Source: Tannerellaceae bacterium
GTDB taxonomy: Bacteria > Bacteroidota > Bacteroidia > Bacteroidales > Tannerellaceae
Direction: 5' to 3'
Assembly (NCBI GenBank): GCA_031267205.1
Contig: JAIRZN010000132.1
Span: 1 to 27,336 of the forward strand
Length of the DNA stretch: 27,336 bases
Every line of letters begins with the position of its first letter. The stretch's first letter is position 1. Positions 1 through 7,496 of this stretch are shown piece by piece. The notes under the pieces were generated by a model. The model saw nothing but the letters and a program-made list of their open reading frames with translations. It ran no database searches and had not been told where the DNA came from. Position numbers and translations under genes: made by a program.

Positions 1-52
1 CGCATAACTCAAATTATTAATTTCAAAATTATAAACCATTGAGTTATTTGCG
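1..52. repeat. Inverted repeat at the left window edge
   Basis: CGCATAACTCAA at 1-12 is mirrored by TTGAGTTATTTGCG at about 39-52. The inner 8 bp (TAACTCAA/TTGAGTTA) match perfectly, and the outer CGCA/TGCG matches after a 2-nt insertion. The interior is almost pure A/T. It could be a transcription terminator, a recombination or element end, or an operator. Nothing in the window decides between these because the left flank is missing. Confidence 0.45.
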
Positions 53-117
53 TGTAAGCAAAATACAGCCAATCGGCGTAAAGAAAACTTTTGACGACTT
101 TTTCCGGTTATCTATAT

Positions 118-125
118 TACCTTTG
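118..125 (+). promoter_or_regulatory. Orphan TAnnTTTG promoter-like -7 element
   Basis: TACCTTTG fits the Bacteroidetes -7 consensus TAnnTTTG. A TTTG lies at 90-93, but the 24-nt gap is longer than the usual 19-21. No credible gene follows on the plus strand before recG, which is on the minus strand, so this may be a relic or drive a short untranslated RNA. Low certainty. Confidence 0.3.
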
Positions 126-456
126 TCATTGTAAAGGCAAGGTTAAATCAAACAACCGCGTACAAACTAAAGTTTCACATCAAGCGTCCAACAATCGTTT
201 ATCCAATAATGATATAGGAAGAACAGGTAATGATTTAGTAACTGAACTCTGTCCAAAAAGGATATTCCCCTGTCTTTTCCCGTCCTTATCGACCTCTTTC
301 GTTATGATCAAAAATGTTATGAATCAGTTAATTTGCTCTGACTTGCTTATAGTTGCTTTGGAATGTTGCTTTGCAGCAGATAGCCCGACCGCGCCGCAGG
401 CGGGGGCACGCCATGATTATTCTCTTCTTTATTTATTGGCGGGGGTGCCTGGGGGG

Positions 457-2553
457 TTAGCTTATCATTCCCCAGTCGTGTTTTTGGGAGAAAAGGGTGG
501 TTAGGCGTTGTTTAAGGCATGTGTGTTCTTGGCTTGTGAGGTTGGAGTCTTTTTCGTAGATGCCGGAGGCTATGTCGCGGGCGTATTGGAGGAGTTGGCC
601 GTCGGCGGCGAGGTTGGCTATCTTGAGGTCGATGCCTGTTCCGCTTTGGCGAGTGCCTTCGAGGTCGCCGTGTCCGCGCAGGCGCAGGTCGGCTTCGGCG
701 ATTTCAAATCCGTTGCTGGTTTCGACCATTATTTCTAATCTACGGCGTGTGTCGGCGCTTAGTTTGTAAGATGAGACGAGTATGCAATATGACTGGTCGC
801 TTCCGCGGCCTACGCGTCCGCGCAGTTGGTGCAATTGTGATAGGCCGAAGCGTTCGGCGCTTTCTATGATCATGACGGAGGCGTTGGGTACGTTCACGCC
901 TACTTCTATGACGGTGGTTGCGAGCAGGATGTTGGTTTGGCCGGTGATAAAGCGTTGCATGACGGCGTCTTTTTCCGCCGTCTTCATCCGTCCGTGCACC
1001 ATGTCTACTTTGTATTCGGGGAAGATTTCGGCGAATATTTCAAATCCTTCTACGAGATTTTTGTAGTCCATCTTTTCGCTTTCTTCTATCATGGGGTAGA
1101 CGACGTATGCTTGCCGGCCGAGGCGTATCTCGCGCCTCATAAATGCGTATAGTTCTTTTTTCCCGTTGTCGTAGCGGTGTTGTGTCATGACGGGTTTACG
1201 GCCGGGCGGGAGTTGGTCGATTACGGATACGTCGAGGTCGCCGTATAGTGTCATGGCTAAGGTGCGCGGGATGGGTGTGGCTGTCATTACGAGGACATGC
1301 GGCGGGCTGGAGTTCTTTTTCCACAGGCGTGCGCGCTGTTCGACGCCGAAGCGGTGCTGTTCGTCTATGATGGCGAGGCCGAGCGAATGGAAGATTACGT
1401 TGTTCTCTATCAAGGCGTGTGTGCCGATGAGGATGTTTATTTCGCCGGAGATGATGCGTGGCCATAGTTCGTCGCGCTCTTTTCGTTTGGTGGAGCCGGT
1501 CAGCAGCGCTACGCGGATGTTCATATCCGAGAGGAAGTTCATCACTGTGGCGTAGTGTTGGTTGGCGAGGATTTCGGTGGGGGCCATCATGCAGGCTTGG
1601 TAGTTATTATCAATGGCGAGGAGCATGGCGAGGAGTGCGACGAGCGTTTTGCCGCTGCCGACGTCGCCTTGCAGCAGGCGGTTCATCTGGCTACGGCCGC
1701 CCATGTCGGCGCGTATTTCTCTTACGACCCGTTTCTGGGCGTCGGTGAGTTCAAAGGGGAGGTAGTTTTTGTAGAAGGTATTGAAGTTGTCGCCTACTGT
1801 CGGGCACGTGAAGCCGGCGTGTTTGCTTTTGCGGGAGGATAGCATTCGGACGAAGTTGAGTTGTATGAAGAAGAGTTCGTCGAACTTCAGTCTTAGTTGC
1901 GCTTTGGCGAGCATGTCGGCCGATTCGGGGAAGTGGATGTTGCGCATGGCTTCGGTCAGGGAGATCATACCGGTGCGCCGCAGTACGTCTGCCGAGAGCG
2001 TCTCCCGTATTGTCGGGCCTAACAGGTTGAGGAGCGCGTATTGCAGGTTTTGTATGGCGCGGGAGTTCAGGAAGGATTGCTTCATTTTATCTGTCGTGTT
2101 GTAGAAGGGCGTCAGTCCGTTCGCCACTTGTCCGGCCTGTTCTACGGGGTCGATGTCGGGGTGGACGATGTTGCATGTCCGTCCGAATTCGGTTGGGCGT
2201 CCGAACACGATGTATTCCTTTCCGGGGCGGTATTTCTCCTTTATGTACGATATACCTTTGAACCATACAAGCTCGATGATTCCCGTTCCGTCCGAGAAGC
2301 GGGCTATTAATCTCTTGGTGCGTCCTTCGCCGAGCGTTTCAAAGGATTGGATGTTGCCTTTCAACTGTATGTAGTGCATGTCTGCGGTTATCGAGTCCAC
2401 AGTGTACAGCCGGCTGCGGTCGACATACTTATAGGGGAAGTAGTAGAGCAAATCCTCAAACGAGGCGACGCCGGCCTCTTTTTCGAGGAGGGCCGCTTTC
2501 TTCGGGCCTACTCCGGGCAGGTACATTACCGAACGTTTGTCCAGTTCTATCAT
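457..2553 (-). CDS. recG: ATP-dependent DNA helicase RecG
   Basis: RecG is a cytoplasmic superfamily 2 helicase that reverses stalled replication forks and branch-migrates Holliday junctions. The predicted 698-residue protein has the family's usual length. The N-terminal wedge/OB region occupies about residues 1-240. The helicase core follows: Walker A GDVGSGKT at about 296-303, DEQH box at about 397-400, then TATPIPRTLAMT, and motif VI QLRGRVGRGSDQ in the C-terminal lobe. I chose the ATG at 2553 because it forms an ATGA overlap with the ispD stop; a GTG two codons upstream (2559) is also open. It is the last gene of xseB-ispD-recG. No clear terminator is seen after the TAA at 457-459. Identification is secure from the motifs. 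Confidence 0.97.
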   Translation of the reverse strand: MIELDKRSVMYLPGVGPKKAALLEKEAGVASFEDLLYYFPYKYVDRSRLYTVDSITADMHYIQLKGNIQSFETLGEGRTKRLIARFSDGTGIIELVWFKGISYIKEKYRPGKEYIVFGRPTEFGRTCNIVHPDIDPVEQAGQVANGLTPFYNTTDKMKQSFLNSRAIQNLQYALLNLLGPTIRETLSADVLRRTGMISLTEAMRNIHFPESADMLAKAQLRLKFDELFFIQLNFVRMLSSRKSKHAGFTCPTVGDNFNTFYKNYLPFELTDAQKRVVREIRADMGGRSQMNRLLQGDVGSGKTLVALLAMLLAIDNNYQACMMAPTEILANQHYATVMNFLSDMNIRVALLTGSTKRKERDELWPRIISGEINILIGTHALIENNVIFHSLGLAIIDEQHRFGVEQRARLWKKNSSPPHVLVMTATPIPRTLAMTLYGDLDVSVIDQLPPGRKPVMTQHRYDNGKKELYAFMRREIRLGRQAYVVYPMIEESEKMDYKNLVEGFEIFAEIFPEYKVDMVHGRMKTAEKDAVMQRFITGQTNILLATTVIEVGVNVPNASVMIIESAERFGLSQLHQLRGRVGRGSDQSYCILVSSYKLSADTRRRLEIMVETSNGFEIAEADLRLRGHGDLEGTRQSGTGIDLKIANLAADGQLLQYARDIASGIYEKDSNLTSQEHTCLKQRLTTLFSQKHDWGMIS

Positions 2554-3275
2554 AACCACGAGTTGGTTAGCCAGGCTTCTGCTACGTGAAGATCGAACGG
2601 GTCGGTTATCTTTATGTTATCGCGGCTGCCGGCGATTGTGCGCACCTCGAAGCCCATGGCTTCGACTACGGAGGCGTCGTCGGTGAAGTCCTGCGAATAC
2701 GGTTGGCCGTATGCCTCCTGCAGCAGGTCGAGCTTGAACACTTGCGGCGTCTGCACGGATACGTAGCGGTGGCGTCTGACGGCATGGCTCTTGATGTACA
2801 TATAATCTACACGGTTTTCGGGCCAGCCGCCGCTTTCGGCTTCGCGTATGGAATCGCTCATCGGTATCACGGGCACGACCGCGCCGTAGTGTTCCGCCGC
2901 GATGAAGCAAGCTTCGATAAGAGGTTTGGGGACGAAAGGGCGCACTCCGTCGTGTACCGCTACCAATCCTTGCAGCCCTGCGCCAGGCTTGCTGATGGCC
3001 GTCAGTCCGTTACGGACGGAGTCAAACCTTGTTTCCCCTCCCTCTACAACCCTGTGCGGTATGGCGCAACTATACCTTCGGCAGAGCCACTTCCAATAGT
3101 TGACGTATTCTTTGGGCAGGACGATAATGATCTCCCCTCCTCCCCACTCATGGAAGCAGTCGAGGGCGAACATCAGTATGGGACGCTTTCTTATGGGCAT
3201 AAACTGTTTGGGCAACTCGTTACCCATCCTGAGGCCTTTGCCTCCGGCGACTATTAACACGTAGCGCTTTTTCAT
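2550..3275 (-). CDS. ispD: 2-C-methyl-D-erythritol 4-phosphate cytidylyltransferase
   Basis: IspD transfers CMP from CTP to MEP in the third step of the non-mevalonate isoprenoid pathway; it is a soluble cytoplasmic enzyme. The 241-residue product has the nucleotide-binding start VAGGKGLRMGNELPKQF (residues about 9-25), the conserved HDGVRPFV in the middle and TDDASVVE near the C terminus, all signature segments of the IspD/TarI family. Its ATG at 3275 overlaps the xseB TGA as ATGA, and its own TGA overlaps the recG ATG in the same way, so the three genes are probably translationally coupled. TarI-type ribitol-phosphate cytidylyltransferase is the alternative within the family, but there is no teichoic-acid context here. 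Confidence 0.95.
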   Translation of the reverse strand: MKKRYVLIVAGGKGLRMGNELPKQFMPIRKRPILMFALDCFHEWGGGEIIIVLPKEYVNYWKWLCRRYSCAIPHRVVEGGETRFDSVRNGLTAISKPGAGLQGLVAVHDGVRPFVPKPLIEACFIAAEHYGAVVPVIPMSDSIREAESGGWPENRVDYMYIKSHAVRRHRYVSVQTPQVFKLDLLQEAYGQPYSQDFTDDASVVEAMGFEVRTIAGSRDNIKITDPFDLHVAEAWLTNSWL

Positions 3276-3469
3276 TCCAATTCCTCCAATGCTTTTTTTA
3301 CGTCTTCATCTACTTTAAAGAGTTTCTCTTTGCAGAGCTTTATCAACCGCGTAGCTTCTTTCACTTTCTCGGACAGGACATCGACGTCCAGCTCGCCGCC
3401 TTCCATATCGGCCACGATTTTACGGAGTTTCTCTACCGCCTCGTCGTAAGTTTCTTTTTTACTCGTCAT
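3272..3469 (-). CDS. xseB: Exodeoxyribonuclease VII small subunit
   Basis: XseB is the small helical subunit of exonuclease VII, which degrades single-stranded DNA into oligonucleotides together with the large subunit XseA. The 65-residue product has the typical small-subunit form: an early YDEAVEKLRKIVADMEGGEL segment, which forms the first helix, followed by a charged second helix (VKEATRLIKLCKEKL) and an acidic tail. It is the first gene of the operon with ispD and recG and overlaps ispD by ATGA. The xseA gene, often next to xseB in related genomes, is not on either side here and must lie elsewhere if present. Confidence 0.93.
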   Translation of the reverse strand: MTSKKETYDEAVEKLRKIVADMEGGELDVDVLSEKVKEATRLIKLCKEKLFKVDEDVKKALEELE

Positions 3470-3489
3470 GATAATTAAGTTTGTGGCGC

Positions 3490-3520
3490 GAAGATAGCGA
3501 AATGTTCGGGTGTATCCAAT
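3490..3520 (-). promoter_or_regulatory. Probable promoter of xseB-ispD-recG
   Basis: On the minus strand, TATCTTCG (plus-strand 3490-3497) is one mismatch from TAnnTTTG, with TTG 20 nt upstream (3518-3520). It sits in the 53-bp gap between the receptor stop codon and the xseB start, so the operon can be transcribed independently of the riboswitch-controlled receptor gene upstream. Confidence 0.5.
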
Positions 3521-3522
3521 TC

Positions 3523-5724
3523 TTAGAAGCGCACGGTCAGCCGCGCCATGGCATGAGCGCCAGCCTGGGTGAAGTAGCCGTCATCCTTCAGCCGGTCGCC
3601 TCCGAGCGTGTATGAATACACCCAAGCGTTGGTAGCGTAATGTTCGTCGAAGATGTTGTTTATGTTGACATCAATGCTTATTTCCTTCACGAACGCCGGC
3701 TTGAATGTATAGCCGAAGCGCAGGTTATTGACGAAGAAGGGCGCTATCGAACGGTCTTTCGACGAGGTGTTGTCGATGTATTGCCGTCCGACGTGCTGCG
3801 ACAACAGGCCGGCCGTGAATCCTTTCCATGCAAAGTCGAACGTGCTGTTGGCTATGACGGCGGGCGAGAAGGCTATGTCGGTCGAGCCGAGATATTGAGC
3901 GTCCTGTTCGCCGGTATCCCAGTTGTCGACATATTCGGTAAAGCCCTTCACTTTGTTTGCGCTCAGCGTGAGGTTGCCTTTCCATCCCAGACACGGAGCT
4001 ATGCGCACGCCGGCCGTCAGCTCGACGCCGGTGCGGTAGCTGTCCTTTATGTTAGTGGTAAGCGCTTCGCCTATCTCGCTTATTTTGCCGGAGAGGATAA
4101 GCTGGTTGTTGTAATCCATGTAATAGATGTTGACGCCGGCGTGGAAGATGCTGCTACGGAAGCTGTAACCGGCTTCGTAGTCGTACAGCGTCTCATGTTC
4201 CGGGCGTTCGTTGGCTGAGGCTTCGGTGAAGTTATCGCGGTTTGGCTCGCGGTTGGCCATTGAGAACGAAGCGAAGGCCTCATGCCCCCCGCTCCGGTAG
4301 TCGATGCCTGCCTTGGGATTGAAGAAGTTCCAGTTCTTTGCGATGTCTACATTGTCGCCCGCCTTGTCGTCGCTGCCGCGGATAGAGTAATCTATGCCCC
4401 TGTACTGAAGGTCCAAGTAACCTTTCAGGCGGGATGTGAGCGCACGGTTGACCTTCGCATAGATACTGTAATCCGATTTATTACCGGTATTGAGATAGTA
4501 CTCGTAGTCGGGCTTGGGAAGCGCGTTAGCCGTTTTGGCCCATATCACGCGTCCGAAATGATCGCCTACGTAGTTGTTCACCGCCCCGCCCACGGTCAGG
4601 CGCATCGCCTCGCTTTGGTAATTGACGCTGTATACGCCGCCGTAGAAGTCGTTGTCCAACCACTTGCGGCGGACGAGGTCGGTGCGGCTCTCTTCGTCGC
4701 CTTCGGGATTAATGTATGCGGGAAGCTTGTAGGCGGAATACTTGGCGCCGGCCTTGTAGTCCTCGTAATAGCCTTCGCCGTGAGTGTAATGCAGCGTGAG
4801 GTTCATGTCCCAATGGTCGCCTATCTTCCTGACTCCCGTCAGGTGGTAATGGCGTTGAACGTAATTGTCCGTCTGGTTGTCATAGAACTTAACCTCGTCT
4901 CCGTCCATGTATTCGCCGCAGGGGTTATAGGTGCGGTCGCCGCCGTTCATTTTTTCCGAAGAGACGCCGCTCCATGCCTGGTAAGTTCTCTCCGAACTGC
5001 CGAAAGTACGGAACCTCAGTAGCGCATTGTCCCCGTACCAGGATGCAGAAGCGTACCAGGACGACATTTTCGCCCAGGCGCGGTCTATGAAGCCGTCGCT
5101 GCTGATGTCCGAATAGCGCGCATCTAACGTAAAACGCTCGTGCAACAATCCCGTGCTTCCCTTAACCGTATGCTTCACCGTGCCGAAAGAACCGGCGGAG
5201 ACTGAATACTCCGCGCTCGGCGACATCCCGGACGCCTCCGTTTGAAGGGCTACCGTCGCCCCGAATGCCGCCGCTCCATTGGTAGACGTCCCCGCTCCGC
5301 GCTGAACCTGGACATTCTCCACCGACGAGGCTATGTCGGGCATGTTCACCCAGAAGACGCCGTGCGATTCGGAATCGTTCACCGGCACGCCGTTAACCGT
5401 TATATTGATCCGGTTAGCGTCCGTTCCGCGTATACGGAAACCGGAATAACCTATACCCGTACCGGCGTCGGAGGTAATAATAACGGAGGGCGAGCTTGAG
5501 ATAAGCGAGGGTATGCCTTGCCCGTCATTGCGCGCCGAGAGTTCGGCCTTCGGAATGTCCGTGTAGGCGACGGGCGTCCCTTCGACAGCTTTGGTGGCCG
5601 TAACCACCACTTCATCCAATGATACATCTCTTGAGATCTTTAGCGTATCGGCAGCTTGTTCGCTTCCATACGCAACCATCGCGCTAAGCGAGAGGGGGAA
5701 CAAAAATAAAAGTACACTTTTCAT
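3523..5724 (-). CDS. TonB-dependent outer-membrane receptor, probably thiamine-related
   Basis: This is a 733-residue outer-membrane active transporter driven by TonB-ExbB-ExbD. An N-terminal signal peptide (about residues 1-20) is followed by a TonB-box-like DEVVVTATK (37-45), a plug domain with IRGTDANRINITVNGVPVND and the VQVQRGAGTST segment, and a long beta-barrel ending in ARLTVRF with a C-terminal aromatic, as usual for barrel assembly. It lacks the N-terminal carboxypeptidase-regulatory-like extension of SusC proteins, so it resembles vitamin/siderophore receptors. A TPP riboswitch precedes it directly. Thiamine-regulated receptors (called omr1) are known from the Bacteroidetes, often beside pnuT and a thiamine pyrophosphokinase gene; neither neighbour is seen here. 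The family call is firm. The substrate, thiamine or a derivative, is inferred from the riboswitch. Confidence 0.9.
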   Translation of the reverse strand: MKSVLLFLFPLSLSAMVAYGSEQAADTLKISRDVSLDEVVVTATKAVEGTPVAYTDIPKAELSARNDGQGIPSLISSSPSVIITSDAGTGIGYSGFRIRGTDANRINITVNGVPVNDSESHGVFWVNMPDIASSVENVQVQRGAGTSTNGAAAFGATVALQTEASGMSPSAEYSVSAGSFGTVKHTVKGSTGLLHERFTLDARYSDISSDGFIDRAWAKMSSWYASASWYGDNALLRFRTFGSSERTYQAWSGVSSEKMNGGDRTYNPCGEYMDGDEVKFYDNQTDNYVQRHYHLTGVRKIGDHWDMNLTLHYTHGEGYYEDYKAGAKYSAYKLPAYINPEGDEESRTDLVRRKWLDNDFYGGVYSVNYQSEAMRLTVGGAVNNYVGDHFGRVIWAKTANALPKPDYEYYLNTGNKSDYSIYAKVNRALTSRLKGYLDLQYRGIDYSIRGSDDKAGDNVDIAKNWNFFNPKAGIDYRSGGHEAFASFSMANREPNRDNFTEASANERPEHETLYDYEAGYSFRSSIFHAGVNIYYMDYNNQLILSGKISEIGEALTTNIKDSYRTGVELTAGVRIAPCLGWKGNLTLSANKVKGFTEYVDNWDTGEQDAQYLGSTDIAFSPAVIANSTFDFAWKGFTAGLLSQHVGRQYIDNTSSKDRSIAPFFVNNLRFGYTFKPAFVKEISIDVNINNIFDEHYATNAWVYSYTLGGDRLKDDGYFTQAGAHAMARLTVRF

Positions 5725-5733
5725 CCTTAATCG

Positions 5734-5748
5734 GTTTAATAATTAAAC
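5734..5748 (-). promoter_or_regulatory. Palindrome just upstream of the receptor start codon
   Basis: GTTTAATAATTAAAC is a perfect dyad ending about 10 nt before the ATG at 5724-5722. It lies between the TPP aptamer and the start codon and could form a weak AU-rich hairpin in the leader. A role in the riboswitch expression platform is possible but not shown. Confidence 0.3.
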
Positions 5749-5791
5749 ATCTTAAAAACTGAATAGGACAGGAGTGTCTATAAGAAGATAC

Positions 5792-5888
5792 AGGTCCCTA
5801 CGTCGGTATTATCCGCATCAGGTTCACGGGTATAATCTCAGCCTGCCGGCCGCCTCCCTGGAGAAGGCGCGGGGCAAGCACCCCTTAG
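5792..5888 (-). promoter_or_regulatory. TPP riboswitch (THI element)
   Basis: On the minus strand this segment shows all conserved blocks of the thiamine pyrophosphate aptamer in order: GGGGTGC (plus-strand 5878-5884), CTGAGA at the P2/P3 junction, ACCCGTGAACCTGAT, then GGATAATACCGACGTAGGGA. A variable stem with CGCCTTCTCCAGGGAGGCG lies between the first two blocks. It sits in the leader of the TonB-dependent receptor and downstream of the prfB stop codon, so it should lower receptor expression when thiamine pyrophosphate is plentiful. A possible alternative pairing partner of the 3' P1 strand (5794-5800) is at 5764-5769, where the RNA GUCCUA could pair with UAGGGAC with one bulge. Confidence 0.95.
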
Positions 5889-5898
5889 TATTCGGAAA

Positions 5899-5906
5899 CA
5901 AAGGTA
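5899..5906 (-). promoter_or_regulatory. -7 promoter element of the riboswitch-receptor unit
   Basis: The minus strand reads TATATACCTTTG here, with TACCTTTG matching TAnnTTTG. It lies between the prfB stop codon (5915-5917) and the aptamer, so the transcript would begin only a few bases before the riboswitch. No clear TTTG is visible at -33. Confidence 0.55.
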
Positions 5907-5914
5907 TATAAATT

Positions 5915-7046
5915 TTACTTTTCTGCGGACGAATCCTCCCCGCCTGTAAATTCCATGAGGTAGGCTTTGATGAATCCGTCTATTTTGCCGTCCATCACGC
6001 CGGAGACGTCGGAGGTCTGGTAGTTGGTACGGTGATCTTTCACGCGACGGTCGTCGAATACGTAACTGCGTATCTGTGATCCCCATTCGATCTTCTTCTT
6101 GCCTGCTTCTACTTTTTGCTGCTCGGCCATGCGTTTCTGCAGCGCAAGGTCGTAGAGCATGGAGCGAAGGAGCCGCATGGCGTTTTCGCGGTTGTCCAAC
6201 TGTGAGCGGCTCTCGGTATTTTCTATCAATATCTCCCGCGTTTCGCCCGTGTCTGGATCTTTGTAGTTATAGCGTATGCGGACGCCTGTCTCGACCTTGT
6301 TGACGTTCTGTCCGCCTGCGCCGCCTGAGCGGAACGTATCCCAGGTGTAGTCAGCCGGGTTTATATCTATCTCAATCGTATCGTCTACCAACGGAGTGGC
6401 GAACACGGAAGCGAAGGATGTCATTCGCTTGCCTTGAGCATTATAAGGAGAGACCCTCACCAAGCGGTGTACGCCGTTCTCGCCCTTTAGATAGCCGTAG
6501 GCGTAATCGCCTTCTATCTGCATGGTGACGGTTTTGATACCCGCCTCGTCGCCTTCTTGTAAGTTGTTGATAGTGATTCTATACTTATTCGCTTCGGCCC
6601 AACGGAGATACATGCGCATCAGCATAGATGCCCAGTCCTGGCTTTCCGTACCTCCGGCGCCGGAGTTGATCTTGAGGATGCAACTCATCTGGTCGGCTTC
6701 CTGTCGCAGCATATTACGGAACTCCAAGTTCTCAACCATCGCCAACGCCCTGGCGTAAGCCGAGTCGACTTCGGCTTCATCCACTACGCCCTCGCGGACA
6801 TATTCGTAAGCCAGACTGAGTTCTTCGGTCGCCGCATGCAGTTCGCCGTAAAGCTCAATCCATTTCTTTAGCTCCTTAACTATCTTCATCTGCGCTTCGG
6901 CGCGCTTGGTATCCTCCCAGAATACCGGATCTTGGGTGCGCAATTCTTCTTCATCTAACCGGATGTTTTTCCCGTCGATGTCAAAGGTACCCCCTCAGCG
7001 CTTCCTCGCGCTCCAACACATTCTGTAGCTGGTCTGCTGTAATCAT
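5915..7046 (-). CDS. prfB: Peptide chain release factor 2, with programmed +1 frameshift
   Basis: RF2 terminates translation at UGA and UAA. The gene starts at the ATG 7046-7044, reads 21 codons (MITADQLQNV...ALRGYL) and meets an in-frame TGA at 6983-6981. The slippery site is CTT TGA C, preceded by the Shine-Dalgarno-like AGGGGG, exactly as in the classical autoregulatory frameshift. Skipping one T (6983) continues as DIDGKNIRLDEEEL and into the main frame, giving 376 residues in all (E. coli RF2 has 365). GGAGGQ, the peptidyl-hydrolysis loop, is at about 243-246. The stop-recognition tripeptide region reads VRVSPYNAQGKR, so it is SPY rather than the E. coli SPF. An annotation without the shift would start falsely near 6943. 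UGA read-through by frameshifting provides feedback on RF2 level. Confidence 0.97.
6977..6997 (-). promoter_or_regulatory. Programmed +1 frameshift site of prfB
   Basis: The minus strand reads CTG AGG GGG TAC CTT TGA C. The elements are an internal SD-like AGGGGG, a 3-nt spacer, the slippery CTT codon and a UGA stop followed by C, a weak termination context. The spacing is the same as in the E. coli prfB site. Confidence 0.95.
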
Positions 7047-7077
7047 AATTTAAAAGTATTTTGTTTGTTTCTGCGCC

Positions 7078-7085
7078 CAAAGGTA
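7078..7085 (-). promoter_or_regulatory. -7 promoter element of prfB
   Basis: On the minus strand TACCTTTG matches TAnnTTTG about 30 nt upstream of the prfB ATG. A T-rich block lies about 20 nt further upstream, but there is no exact TTTG. Confidence 0.5.
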
Positions 7086-7170
7086 GTATTTTCCCCGTAA
7101 AAATTATTTTTAACGCTCCGGCGGATACAGTTTTTTGCGTATATGTCCCCCTTGTTCCTTCGTTCCTTTG

Positions 7171-7238
7171 CATGGCCAGCGCTGATTTTTTACACAAGCT
7201 CCATGCAATGTGCAGGGCCGCTGATTTTTTACAAGGCT
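7171..7238. repeat. 39-bp tandem repeat, about 1.7 copies
   Basis: GCTGATTTTTTACA occurs at 7181-7194 and again at 7220-7233, an offset of 39 bp. Both copies are preceded by a similar block (CATGGCCAGC and TGCAGGGCC) and followed by an AAGCT/AGGCT-like end. Since 39 is a multiple of three, a forward frame reads similar peptides in both copies, but there is no supporting gene structure. Confidence 0.6.
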
Positions 7239-7496
7239 ACGACGGTATCGAGTTGGGGCTGTATATTTTTTTTTTGCTCAAAAACTTCAGAAAATTTGCA
7301 TGCGTCATTTTTTTCCCATACTCTCACGGCTATATAATATAATGTGTATATAGCATATCAAGCTTCAACCTAATGAAAAAAGGCGTGAAACTTATTCCGA
7401 TCCAAATCAGCCCGACGCTCCTTATGAGCGTAAGGAAACAATCCGGCGGCGGTGTCTTTGGCGCGCGGGGCGGCTTAATCGGGAAGGCTACGGCCA

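Larger units (their letters stand above)
1..456. other. Non-coding left-edge region, no gene recognised
   Basis: No convincing coding sequence is visible on either strand. An open frame at 91-504 on the plus strand has no recognisable motifs, overlaps the recG 3' end and is compositionally mixed. The left half is AT-rich. The part from about 385 to 456 is G-rich and holds two similar GCGGGGG(C/T)-type blocks at about 400-415 and 440-455. An inverted repeat lies at 1-52 and a promoter-like element at 118-125; both are listed separately. The stretch could be the decayed end of a neighbouring gene or element lying left of the window. Confidence 0.6.

Noticed and set aside
91..504. 137-codon open frame on the plus strand at the left edge
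   Set aside because: It has no recognisable motifs or signal, begins before the promoter-like element and ends inside the recG 3' region in antisense. Probably chance.
6955..7197. 80-codon open frame on the minus strand upstream of prfB
   Set aside because: It runs across the real prfB start, promoter and frameshift region in another frame and has no family features.
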